Assembly (NCBI GenBank): GCA_032719365.1
Contig: CM064873.1
Span: 10,450,501-10,514,500, forward strand
Length of the DNA stretch: 64,000 bases
Direction: 5' to 3'
Origin: Prinsepia uniflora
Lineage: Eukaryota; Streptophyta; Magnoliopsida; Rosales; Rosaceae
The notes beneath the pieces are model-generated. The model was given only the letters and a program-made list of their open reading frames with translations. It was not told where the DNA came from and searched no databases. Positions 33,531 through 45,480 of the stretch are shown here, one piece after another. Numbering within the stretch: the stretch's first letter is position 1; every line of letters begins with the position of its first letter. The position numbers and the translations under genes were made by a program.

Positions 33531-36334
33531 TGTAACGACCCGTCCCTAATCTTGGGATTAGATTAGTGTTTAATGAAGGATTAGTGAGATTAATCGGTGA
33601 TTAGTTGAGTGATTTCGGACGGACAGTGCATAATGACTAATTTGCCCTTGGAGGTGGGCGAAACGTTGACTTTTAACACGGACGGTCAAATGGACTTTGG
33701 TCGATGAATGTGACTTAGTTCGGGACGTCACGAGTCCGTAGACAGGCGGTAAATTCAATTCCGACTTTCAATGGAGAAGTTATGAGGCTCAGAAGTGTAG
33801 GGGTATTTGGTAATTTGGTGCAAATGGCATTTTGGTCATTCTATTCTGCATTGGGATTGGTGCATAATCAGAGTTGGACACTTGTCCTTTATTTGGAAAG
33901 TTGTGGAAGCCTCAGCTCCGCTTCACTCAATGGATTTAAATGGGTGAGGATTAACAGGTTAAACGGTTTTGGTTAAGTAGAAAAACAGAGGACTGTGTGT
34001 GTGTGTGTGTGTGATCGAGAACCTAGACCCTCACAAACCCTTGATCTTCATTCTTTGCTTGTGAAGATTGAAGGAAATGGAGAGAAGACAATGAGATGAT
34101 TGTGGTGGTGTGATCACGATGGACCGTCGTGGACGGTGGCCGTGAACCCGTGAGAGTCGTGACCCGTGAGACAAACCTGTGAAAAACAGAGTACCCCGTG
34201 AAACCCACCCACATCATACCTTTGACTCCCATCTATTGCTTGTGATTCATAAGCAAAAGATGGAAGGGAAGTTGAGCTGAGGCTAGTGGTGGCCACGACG
34301 GTGCCCTACGACGACGAGAAGAGGTAAGAACTCGTGAGGCCTCTGTTTGAATTCAAAAATGCCAGATTATGATTTAGTGATTGTTAATCAAATTGGTTGA
34401 TTGAATGATGATCTGAAGGACCAAAGGAAGTGAATGGACTTGGAATTAAGGACAGAGATGGTCGGAATCGTGAATACTGGACGACAGCAAAGTTGGATGT
34501 TGATCATCGATCGGGAAGGTAATTTCCAGCCTTGGTTTTATAGTTTTGAGTAGGTAGATCGATTAGAAAACAAAGGACGAAGTTATAGGTGCTGGAAAGA
34601 TAAAAAATGGAGAATGAATGGCAATGAACCGGTCATGCCGGTCCGATTGGACCGGATTTGCATAGGATCAAACCGAACCGGGTTCACGCGAGGACAAAGA
34701 TGAACAGTAACCCGCGCGTGGCTCCCATGCCCAGTGCCTTTGGGAGGCTTGTGAGGGAGCGTGGGCCCTCATTTTGAGGCACGATCAACATGAGTTTTTA
34801 AGTATTCAATGTAACAAACATTTTGGGATTGGTTTCGAGTCGATCGGACATTGTTTTGATATAGTTCGGGATGTACGAAGGTTTAGGATCGAGTTTAAAT
34901 ATGTTTAAAAATCCGGAAAAATTACAGGGATTTAATGGAAGGTTATTGGACGTGTTAGTGACCTTAAAATGTGATTTGGACAGGTTTGGGAGTTCTGGTG
35001 ATGGTGGAGTAGCTGGCAAAGGCGTATTGCACGTGTATCGAGGCGGCATCGAGGATTGTCTGTGAGTGGACTTTGCTTTCTAAATTATAATGCATGCATA
35101 ACTGTTTTATATTTTTTCTATATATGATTTCTATGCTTATTATTATGGTATTTATGATTTACATAATTGCACGTATTTCGATGTAATTTATGCAATTACA
35201 CGTATTTCGAGAATATGGTTTTATGCTATGCTTTGATGTTGATTTTGATGGATGATTTTATAATGTTTATACGTATTGTGTTTTGTTAATGATTTGATGA
35301 TATGTTATTGGATTTGAAAGTGAATTCGGGCATGAGACCCATTTCGATAAAATATGATTTCGGATTTCAGTTTAACTGTGATTTTGGATGGATATCTAGA
35401 TTTGGATTCTGGTTTCGAAATGATGATTTCGGATATGAATTTGGAAATGGATTTATGGATTTGGTTTTGAAATGGTTCTGAATTGGATTTGCTAGATCTG
35501 GATTTGGGTTTAAAGACTCGGTGATTGATGTGACGGGGGAGGGCCCTATATGTGATTTGAGTTTAAAGACTTGTGAGTTTAAAGACTCGGTTATTGACTT
35601 CCCCTGAGGCCTGTTATTGAGTTTAAAGACTCGTGAGTTAAAAGACTCATTGATTACCCAGGAAGGCTTGATTGAGTTTAAAGACTCAGATTGATATTGA
35701 GTTTAAAGACTCATTGATATGAGATCCAGTAGGTTCGATTGATTGATGGAAATGTGTTTCGGATTTATGTGATATCATGATGGTTTTCATATGGTTTTCA
35801 GATGTTTTGGGCGGTGGCCCAGATGATTGGATTTACGGTTTTACACGTGATTTGAATTTTGGATTTTTGGGTTGAGTTCCTAGACTTGGTTTTGATTTAT
35901 GGTTTTAGGGCTAAGGCCCAGTGATTCGAGAAAAGGAAAATAATTTGGGTTTTATAAACGGTTTTCTTATATTGAAAATGAAATGGTTTTCGAATACATG
36001 CATTGATTTTTACGTGAAGGGCGAAAATGTCTTTTTTGTACAATGTTTTATATTTATTTTCGTCCACTCACAGTCTTTTCTTGTTTTTCAATGCCCTTCA
36101 GGTTGATGCGGATGTGGGCTGTTGGTGAGACTAAGACATCACACACGATCCACGGTGATTTCTGCGCACTCTAGGAAGCCAGAAGTTGTTTTTGGACCGT
36201 TGACCTGGGATCCCTTGTCTAGTCTGCGTGTCACATGCAGGTTGGACGGGTGGTTGGGCTTCGTGTCGCACGTGGGTTAGACGGGAGCATGGCACATCCC
36301 TTAATCCAGGGGAAATTGGGGATAGGTCGTGTCA
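33531..36334 (+). mobile_element. LTR-H: solo LTR, TSD CATAT
   Basis: 2,804 bp, TGTAACGACCCGTCCC...GATAGGTCGTGTCA, perfect TSD CATAT (33526-33530 and 36335-36339). The intron-like segment runs 35062-36101 (GTGAGTGGAC to CCCTTCAG; 1,040 bp), with GTCCACTCAC at 36062-36071. Its interior has GAGTTTAAAGACTC units (35508-35722) plus GGGCGGTGGCCC (35809-35820) and GGGCTAAGGCCC (35908-35919) hairpins. A (TG)n run lies at 33994-34013. Only one copy of the upstream unit is present (near 33740). Confidence 0.9.
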
Positions 36335-36339
36335 CATAT

Positions 36340-36840
36340 GCTTATTAAAAAACTCAACAACAAAATGTGAAGAGTAAACCTAGTTAAGTCCAAGAATGGC
36401 ACTGATAGAGGCAACGGTGAAAGCAACCACAATACGAGAGCCCCATGAGTGTATTTCAGCCAAAATGGTGTCATAAAAATCATGAACCAAGGACAGATTG
36501 TAAGAAGATTGAGAAGACACAAGATCATGAAGGGAGTACTAATCAACATTGTCGAGCAATTTAAGACTATGAAGAAGAGGACAATCCTCAAACACAGTTG
36601 CATTTAGACACAAAAAAAAGTGTCTGGTGAGAGACAAGGAACTATGGCATGTAATAACACATAAATCAAGGGCTATGCGGGTCCTCAGACATATATGATA
36701 TGGAATAAAGATGAACCAAGCTACTTATGAATGTAACCACAATTAACATCACTATGGTCGGGCTATTGAACACGGTGTCAGAAGTGAATTACGAATCTCA
36801 CCAATTTGTGAATCGATGTGTTACTTGTGAGTGGTGCTTT
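36340..36840 (-). other. Copia remnant, no domain recognised
   Basis: Continues the minus-strand copia remnant downstream of the second zinc knuckle. Many stop codons. A 100-codon open frame (36603-36301, minus) overlaps the LTR-H end and is not convincing. Confidence 0.35.
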
Positions 36841-37760
36841 TTGTGCATGTTTCAAATTCGAACACTTTGGTCGAATATGACCCTAATCTTCACAATAATG
36901 ACACACTGGAACAAATTTTTCCCTTTTATTTTAATTCATTTTTGACTCATCAAGTGAAAGAATTTGAAGGGTAGAATGAGGACTAGTCTTTGGACATGAT
37001 GATTTGGACTATTTCACCAGCTTCACTTGTTTACTAAATCCTTTTAAATTTGACATGCAATACCTAATTTCAACATATCACCATGAACATTTTCCATAAT
37101 GAGCATTTTATCAACTTTATGAGCACCAATGGTTAACGTGATGATTTTTTTCATGTGCTTCAATGACTTGATTATGTAGACTCTTATTTGTATTTTGAAA
37201 TAGTCACATTTAAAAAAAAAAAAAAAATCATTAGTATGAATGACTAGTCTTTCATTTTCATCAAGTTTAACCTTCACTTTCTCATATGTGATCCTAATTG
37301 ACTCTAGACACCCAGTTCTAATATCTTTTAGCCCACATATTTCTTTCATTAATTATGATTCTTTTCCTTTAAGAATGAGATTTTTTTTTTTGGTTCTCGC
37401 AGGTTTATTCAAATAAGTCATCATATTTTTTTCAGAGTAAATCGTATGACAAGTCATCTAAATCATGTTCATCAGATGAAATCAAATCTTGTTTTGACTC
37501 AACCACATCACCACAGATTAAGCAACAAATTCAACTGCATGTCCTTCATTATCTGAATATGAATCAAAATGTGTTGAGCATTCTGATTTAGTGTCACTTC
37601 ATATGGCCTTCATAGCTTTATCTTTTTGTTTGAATTGATGTCTATCGTTTGCAGAATCTGCAGCAATATGACCAATTCCTTCACATGGGAAACACTCGAT
37701 TGATTTTATAAATCCTTTGTTATCCTTAAGACCAATGATTTAGGATTATTTTCTCATTTT
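36841..37760 (-). pseudogene. Degenerate copia (SIRE/Maximus-like) gag region
   Basis: Two CCHC zinc-knuckle relics are readable on the minus strand. The first (about 37700-37645) reads CFPCEGIGHIAADS; spacing C-x2-C-x4-H-x4 is right, but the last cysteine is serine. The second (about 36920-36860) reads KFVPVCHYCED, stop, GHIRPKC; all four metal ligands are present, with an in-frame TAG where the family usually has tryptophan. Between them (37349-37044) are gag-like words KLDENERLVIH and LTIGAHKVDKML. Nucleic-acid-binding Gag is the expected role. Several stops and frame changes make it a dead copy. Assignment to SIRE/Maximus comes from this two-knuckle layout and is inference. Confidence 0.75.
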
Positions 37761-37860
37761 GTGCATCAAATTTTCCTTTGTTTCCGAAATTTCTAGACTC
37801 GGATTTCCATTCGTTTCCAAAAGGTTGACTCCCACTAACTCTAGCATCATTTCCAAAATA

Positions 37861-38153
37861 GATTTCAAAACTGAAATTAAAAAGTAAATACTTTAGAGAT
37901 TTTATCAAAGATTTGAGGAACCAAAAACCAACTTTATGAGAAGAAAAACTTTTCTTTACAAGCTTTTTTTCATCAATAAAATCAGTAAAGTATTTGTGAG
38001 AATCGATTCACATCTTGATTGGCACAATCGCTTCAAAAATCAAGAGCTGAAATCGATCATTGTTTTATCTGAAATATACTCAAAACGCACAACATTGAAT
38101 AATAGCTAAATGTCAAAAAGACAAGCAACCCTTCGACAGAATTGAAGGGAAAG
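37861..38153 (-). repeat. Decayed copia LTR segment (right copy)
   Basis: Direct repeat of 26538-26890 (see there), lying just upstream, in minus-strand sense, of the gag remnant, as a 5' LTR should. The leader between it and the first zinc knuckle is only ~100 bp, so much of gag was deleted. Confidence 0.65.
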
Positions 38154-38922
38154 CCAAATTCATCCCTCATCCTAAAACAAAAACTAACACCATTTGTTCA
38201 TGAAAAATAAATACAATCAGACTAACACCCATATAAGGTGATTTAAATTTTTTACAGGACATCTCATTAGTTGCAACATCAATTAGCCAAATTAAGATGG
38301 TCAATGAAGTATGTTTACTGCTTCGGTGTGACGCATCAAAATCGAGATAACTCAAATAGTTACTTAAATTTTATGATCATCCATACGTGTACTATTCTTT
38401 GTACTTATGTTGTCGCGGTGAAACACTAATTAGTTTTTATTAATTATATTTCACGCGACCTCCTAAAACTTACAATTTTTTAACTTTTGGTTTTTATCAT
38501 CTGAGCGTCAACAGACTAGCATGTCTCGCCTTTTTTTAATTGATACACTAAAAAGTTCAATCTTTTATATAAATTTTTAAATTATTTTTACAATTCATTT
38601 AATATAAATATTTTTTTCGATAGTATTAAAATACATACAATATGTATATTTTGCTTGTATTATTTAAATTATGCAAAATTGCATGTATATTAGACGTATG
38701 AACAACTTTTGATTTTTAGAAAAATGTATTTTTAATAGTACATCATTACAGTGTACAAAAACAAAAGTATTTTCCAAAAAGACATATGTATATATTATGA
38801 AAAAATTTCATCGAAATTATTATTTTCCCAACTAATTTTTCCCAAAAACAAATATAAAAGTAATTTTATAAAAAGCATATATATAATAAGAGGTTTTTTT
38901 TTTTTGGTTAAAGTATTATGAT
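38154..38922. other. AT-rich spacer, no gene seen
   Basis: Very AT-rich, no feature apart from a T-run near 38895-38905. It ends at the left LTR of the large element. Confidence 0.5.
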
Positions 38923-39449
38923 TATGGAACCATAAATCACCGAAAAATTATGTAGCTGCCACGTGGCTCGTAACTCACATAATGCTGATATTACCCCTAG
39001 TAAATACGATGACGGCATCGCACGATCTTCCCATTAATTTAATATATTTATCAATTAAATATATTAATTAATCAGATCAATACCAATAATAAATAATTTC
39101 TCCGCGAGTTATTTATTATTATTTATACAGTTAATAATAGTGATTTTTCTCGGTACCTATTAAACACTATCTTTTTCAACCAATTAAACACTCTGGTGAC
39201 TCTTAAGGCTTCACTATAAATACAGGGTATCACTCACCTCTAAAGATAATTCAAAAATTCATACCGAAACTCTGCCAGTTTATTTTTCTCGATTAAACTG
39301 ACTTAGACATCGGAGTGTTCTTGGTTGAACCACACCCCCCCTCCCGCCGCCGCCACTGCCCCGTGCTTCAACCTTAACCCCGATTATTTATCGTTATTGT
39401 GTGTAGGGATCAAGAAGGAATTCTACAACTCCGGACGATTTATGCATCA
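38923..39449 (+). repeat. Left LTR of the large element
   Basis: 527 bp, starting TATGGAACCATAAATCACCG and ending GATTTATGCATCA. It aligns end to end with 61510-62017. A TATA box, TATAAATA, lies at 39215-39222, in a promoter context (CTATAAATACAGGGTATCAC) shared with the right LTR, giving plus-strand orientation. The expected TG start is TA here. Confidence 0.85.
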
Positions 39450-39873
39450 ACAACCGGTGCTTTCATTGAGAGCCGAATTGAGAAATACTCAATGCATGCT
39501 CTCGAGCTTTTTCAAGAAAAACTTCATTATTGTTCATCATTCATTGTTCATCGTTCATCGTTCTTCGTATATGGCAAGAACGTGAAGAATGAAACAATCT
39601 AACAGGCCTACCACCTTCTTCACAACGACATATGATAAGAGAAACCGCTCAACGGAATCTCAGATATTCAACTGAATCACCCCTAATGGGAACTGCGACC
39701 TGTTATGCAATCAAAATTTTCCATGATGTAAGAAAGGGTGTCAGCCCGTGGATACGACGTTCATGTCATGTCAAAGCCACTCGGTACCAGCTTATTCCTC
39801 GACAATCAATCCACTTCCCGCATTCCGCGTGACGACAACCTTCTCACGTGTGGATGGGCGACTAGCTAGAAAG
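39450..39873 (+). other. Leader of the large element
   Basis: Begins with the primer-binding region. A short TGTTCATC/CGTTCATCG tandem stretch lies at about 39528-39560. No gene seen. Confidence 0.4.
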
Positions 39874-42173
39874 TGATAGGTCATTAATTAAGCATTATTT
39901 TATATTATTTTATACCTTTTATATTTGAATTTTAATATTCAAATAATAAACAGTTGGAGAAAATAATATATTTTGTGGGATTTTTGTAGAATTAAATAAA
40001 ACTTGGAATTTTGAGCGTTTTAGTGAAAGAATTGTCCCAATTGGAGTTATAATGAAGAAATTATGGACAAAATAAAATAGGTCGCCGAAATTCTCTTCAG
40101 AATTCGGTGGACTGCTGCTGAAGCCGACAAATCCAAGAATTCAACCCAGAATCCAAGCAGCCCAGAAGCCCAAACCACGACCCAATTCCTTTGTAAACCC
40201 AACCCATGACGCGCTCAGCCCAGCCTCAGCCCACGAAACCGTTCAAAGGGCGTGTACCGAAGTTCCTTTGGTTACTTCGACGCACGTGCACCAAGCTACC
40301 TGCTCTCCTCAGCGTGTCTTGCGCGACCTCCACATGCCTTTCTCAGCTAAAGCCTGCCGATCTCACCTGCCTCCTGTTACCTCCCTGCCACCGAAATGAT
40401 GGCCTACTCCTCAGCTGCTCACTGCAGTCCTCCATGCCCTGCTTAACTATATCAAACCTGCTCCCATTTTCTAATTTCGAGCTATAATTTCACACCAAAA
40501 TCAGCCTAAAATCATAATTGTTCATCATTGTTCATCATTTCATATTTTTATTTGAATATTTTTGGCACTCCCTCTATAAATAGGGAGGCCATTTCACTTG
40601 TAAATTTGGTCCCCATTTTTCCATTTCTTCTATTTTTCTTAGTTTTTAGTTCATGGTTTAGTTCTTTAGTTTCTCTCTTTTGAGAGACATTTTTGGGGAT
40701 CATTTGTATTTTTTTTATTATTTATTTTAGTTTCATTTTCTTTATTTTGTTTTTAGAATTTCTTAAACTTCTCTTTAATTACATTTTTATGCTTTTCTTA
40801 AGAAAAACCTAAGGCTGGGTAATTCTAAGGCAATTCAAGAGTTTTTAAGACCGAATTTCTCGAATTCCTTCTTCCATCTTCACAAGTTTCCTGCCGCTGT
40901 TCAGTGATTCTTGTGACAAACCATCTTTTTCTACTTAAATTCTTGTTATTGTTTTAGTTTTACTTATAATTCCATATATGTGTTGGTATTTTCTTTCTAA
41001 CATTTGTAAGTATGAATACAATCTCCATGTGTTTTACTTCCTGATTTTCTTTTACTTCATATGTTTTAGTGCTTAAATTTCAATTCGAAACTAAATATTG
41101 ATCCGCTGTTCAGGGCATTTAGAATAGAGTTGAAGAGATTTAATGTTTGATCGCTGTTCGGCGCATTAAATCACAAACTTAAGGGAGATCATATTGTAAG
41201 TAATAATCCTTTGTTCGGTGCATTTATAATATGAAAAACGTATGCATCTAATAGAGATGATGAATGTAGGATTTCGTGATTGGTTCAATATAAGCATGAT
41301 GCTAGAGTGTTGCTAATAATTGTGTTTAAAGGAAGTTTATTTTAGGAATAGTTTTAAATAATGTTATTGTTAAGTTTAATTTAATTCTTAGTTAGTGTTT
41401 TCTTTAGTTTATATTACAAATCTTTTCAAACCCCCATTTAATTCTTTATTCTTTTATTCATTAATTCATTCATTCTTTAATTCTTTATTCCTTAATTAAT
41501 TTATTCTTTAATTAATTTATTGTAATGACCCGGATTTTCTGTGTTATTTTAATTAATGGAAATTATATGTAAAATGACCATTTTGCCCATAATTAGGGAA
41601 AATGTTGACTTTTGACCCAAAGCGTTGGTTAATTGTGGACCTTTGACCGTTACGTAGATCGTGTCGTCCTGAGTTTGTAAACAGGCAGCATGCCGGATTT
41701 GGACAACCGGAGTGAGAGTTACTGATCCCTTGGACCAATCAGATGAGTGACAAATGTCACTCATCCAATTAGCATGTTTACCCAAAAGATAGGAAAGTAG
41801 ACTTCCCTTCCCTTTTCCTCATCGTGTTAATTCGACCTTGATCGATCTTACAAACACACCCACAACCATCAATCCATCTCTTTGTGCTTAGAACCAGCAT
41901 TTAGTGATCACAGTGAGCGCCTAAGAAAGCAGTGGACGGACTAAAGGGCGGAGAGCAACCGTGAACGGTGGAGAGAAGGATTCAGGTAAAACCCGAAACC
42001 AGTTCACGGGTCAAATTCGTGATTTCACGTTGTGAGCTTTGTTTGAAGGAATTGAGGAATTATTTGTGATCTTTAGGTTTGTACGCGTCCATTAGAACTC
42101 AAAACCAGGCACAACGGCGCTGGAATCAACCGGAAAGCTTGAAGAAAGAACAGAGCCTCACAGTAGCAGCTAC

Positions 42174-45024
42174 TGACAGGACCCGTCCCAACTGGACCTC
42201 GATAACCGTGCCCGGTCCTGCTCCCGTCTGACAAGTCAACTGAAGTCCCGAAACTAGCCTTCAGTACCTATCAGACAAGGGATAACTGCCGCTCATGCCT
42301 CCGCCTCGAGATCAGCCCAGAACGTTGTGCCACGGCCTGGAGGGTTAACAAAACAGAAAAGTATGAGTGGACAAAATTATATTCGTTAAAACACATTGAT
42401 AAAAGACATCATTTACCCTCCAGTTTATCAAACCATGCATGCATAGGCGAAAAACATATGAATGAAAATCACCGGCTTTCCAGCCAATCCACATAACAAG
42501 TCAACTCCCGGCTCGCAGGCCGTTCCGGCTCTCAGGCCAAACACATGAAAACATAACCACCTGGCCACACAGACCAGAACTCGTACTCAATACCAGTACG
42601 TAATCACAATCAACATCAAACAGTACCATGCACAAGGTCAACAATCAATTACTCAATCAATCAATCAATCCGCACTATTCACAAGTGCACAAACCATCAC
42701 ACTGTCACACCGGCACTACGCGTAGGCCATAACCCATGCCTCAGTCGTCTGGAAAGTCACCCCGAGCTCCGACTGCCCCGGCACGCATCACCCCTAGTGT
42801 TAGCCTTCTGGGAACACCCCAAGCCTCGGCTATCTGGGAATATATCTCACCCCGAGTACCAGCCGTCTGGGAACACCCCTAGCCTCGGCTGCCTGGGACC
42901 AATCACAATCATATCCCCGAGCTCCGGTCGTCTGGGAACACCCCTAGCTTCGACCGTCTGGGTATTCACAATCATAATGAAAATCATCCGGGATTATATC
43001 CCAAAATATCTCAATCAAATCCTTGACTTCCAACCAAGTCAAAATCGTTACCAACCGGGACTCAAGCCCAAAACATCAATATCACGCAAATCCGTGAAAT
43101 CACATTGAACACAGTAAAATAATCCAAAAATCATCCTTGACTCACCAATTAAGTCAAAATACTCTTTTGGAAACCTTTTTAACTCCGGGCCTTGCCCAAA
43201 ATACCATTTGCACATTTCCTCAAAAAACGTGTCAAAACACCGATTAAAATAATATAATATTCCCCAAAATTCGGAATTCACCATATCAGAACATCAATCA
43301 TACCAAATCATATTATAAAGCATTTAAAACATATATGCATGCATTCAGGGTAGAAAACAAAAGTCCACTCACACACCGTCCAACTGCTCGTTTCCCGCGC
43401 TGCACGCATTTCCGTAATTTCCGACACTTGCCAGGAATCCCGAATCCTGTCCAAAATCATTACTCAGGGCCACTAAGGACCTAATTATCATCATATTAAT
43501 TTATCATAATTTTCCGGGAATTTAATATTAATTTAATACGCAACATAAACCTTCGGACCCTCGAAACATTATCGAGACGGCGTCCGATCGACTCGCAACC
43601 AACACCAAAAATGTTCATTACATTAAATAGGACAAGTTTCATGTTGAACTCACCTCGCGATTCCCCTCACGCGCCCTCAGGCGCCCCCGTGAGTGGCTGC
43701 GCGTGGGTGCCACGCGCCTGCTACAGTACCCATCATTGTTGTCTTCTCGACCCGATTGCCTGGTAAACGGGTCCTGCGACCCGCGAGGTGACCCGGTCTA
43801 ATCCTGCACATTTCTAGTCCATTTCTTCAATTGATTAAACTAATAGGATCGTATTCATGTTTATTGAAGATCTGTAATGTCAATTTCGTCACTAATTACC
43901 TCAATCTACTCGATCAAAGCTCACGGGTTCGAAGTCCGTTCATCATCGAGTTCCTCAAACCAGCATCCAACCCTTCAATTAATGAGTCGTATAGCGTTGT
44001 AGGCTCATGCAAAAGATAATTTCGAAGTCAATTGCACACGAATTGGCCCCCAATCACTCAACACAAGCTCGAAAATCTCTGGAGCCCGCCATGTCCGTTC
44101 TAGGTCCAAACGACACCAATTGTCGTCGAATTTGAATTGGTTCCATTCAGAATGACCTCAGAGGACTCACTTCAATCTCAGTTTATAACACCTCGAGCTA
44201 GAAAGATTAATTCGAATTTTTGGAGCAATTTGAAGGGTCTCGGGTTCTTGGGCATTTCTTCCCCTTTTTCTTTCATTTTCCTCCCAATCTCATTCTCTCC
44301 AATCCTTCCCAGTTTTCCCTTTTCATCCGTTGATCAAGCAGAAAAGAAGAGATTAATGGATTTTGTGTGCGGAATTATCCCCCCCTGTTTCTTTTGGTTG
44401 CATACGAACACCATAGCCTAATTTAACACTATGATAATGCACAGATTGATTTAATTAACTAATTGTACAAAAACAAAACACCCAAGTGCCACTAATCTCA
44501 CACAACCATTGCCAGGTGTCATTTAGGTAGGAAGTCATCATTCCCATAAACTGACTCAGCCACTAACCGTCCTACTCACTTTGTTGTGGCAATTTACCAT
44601 TTTACCCTTGTTATAACAAATTACCAAAATACCCCTAATCGTTCTAGACCCATAACGTTTTCGTTCAGACTCCGATTGACGCATGCCGCCTGTCTATGGA
44701 TTCAGCGTCCCGAAACCTACCCAACAGTATTCTCGGAAAGTCCAAACAATGTCCCGATCAAAAAGTCAACTTTCGGCCCCGTTTGACCAATTTACCAAAT
44801 TACCCTCCAACTTCCGCATGTCATAACTTTTTCCTCGAATGTCGAAATCGGGCGTGCCACCTGTCCCTGAACTCGTGACGTCCCGAACTACGTCACGGTC
44901 ATCGGTCAAAGTCCGTTTGACCGCTCGAATAAAAATTCAACCGTTCGCCTGATTCCAGGGGCAAAATCGTCATTTTTCTTCAAAATTTCCAAATTCTCAT
45001 TTTTCGAATTTCCGGGTCATTACA
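42174..45024 (-). mobile_element. LTR-J: solo LTR nested in LTR-I, TSD GCTAC
   Basis: 2,851 bp, plus strand TGACAGGACCCGTCCC...TTTCCGGGTCATTACA, perfect TSD GCTAC (42169-42173 and 45025-45029). The intron-like segment on the minus strand runs from 43372 to acceptor CCTCCAGG near 42337 (1,036 bp). Hairpins include GTACT...AGTAC (42583-42599) and GCACT...AGTGC (42672-42688). Diverged GTCTGGGAACACCCC units lie at 42725-42965. A GC-rich hairpin block lies at about 43668-43730. The upstream unit is duplicated (44682, 44852). Closest to LTR-K. Confidence 0.9.
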
Positions 45025-45182
45025 GCTACCAGGTATTGATTCAATCACGTTTTCTCAGTTTTGAACCCATAGATCCAACCTAGACACCTAGACGATCCTA
45101 GTGGTAGCAACGGTTTTTGAAACGGGTAAGAAATGAGGAAGTTATGGCCGGGTCGGGTTCGAGGGTCTGGGCGACCCGATTT

Positions 45183-45480
45183 GCAGAACCTTCGAGAGGT
45201 CAGGGATGATGACGTCATTGGCTGATGTCATCACCTGTCAGACTGTCCGAAGACGTGGACCAGTCAGAGGACGACACGTGTCGCGTGTCAGTGCACAGTT
45301 AGCACTGACATGTCAATGACGTGGCCCAATCAGTGGCTGACACGTGTCACTGACATGGACCAATCAGTTGCTAACACGTGGCACCTATCAGAGTGTGACA
45401 CCTGTCAGACTGACATGGTCAGATGACGTCAGCAGTGTTGACCGCTGACGTCAGAGGCGTTGACCGTTGACTTTGATCAG
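45183..45480 (+). promoter_or_regulatory. Cluster of TGACGTCA and CACGTG boxes in LTR-I
   Basis: Within ~300 bp there are three TGACGTCA palindromes (near 45210, 45422 and 45446) and three CACGTG boxes (near 45278, 45341 and 45375), among GTGTCA/TGACAC repeats. The layout matches LTR-B and LTR-D. These are bZIP-type sites by family knowledge; activity is not shown. Confidence 0.5.

Noticed and set aside
38923..39449. A clear 5-bp TSD for the 23-kb element
   Set aside because: Flanks ATGAT and TATAT do not match. Near-matches can be forced in AT-rich DNA, so none is claimed.
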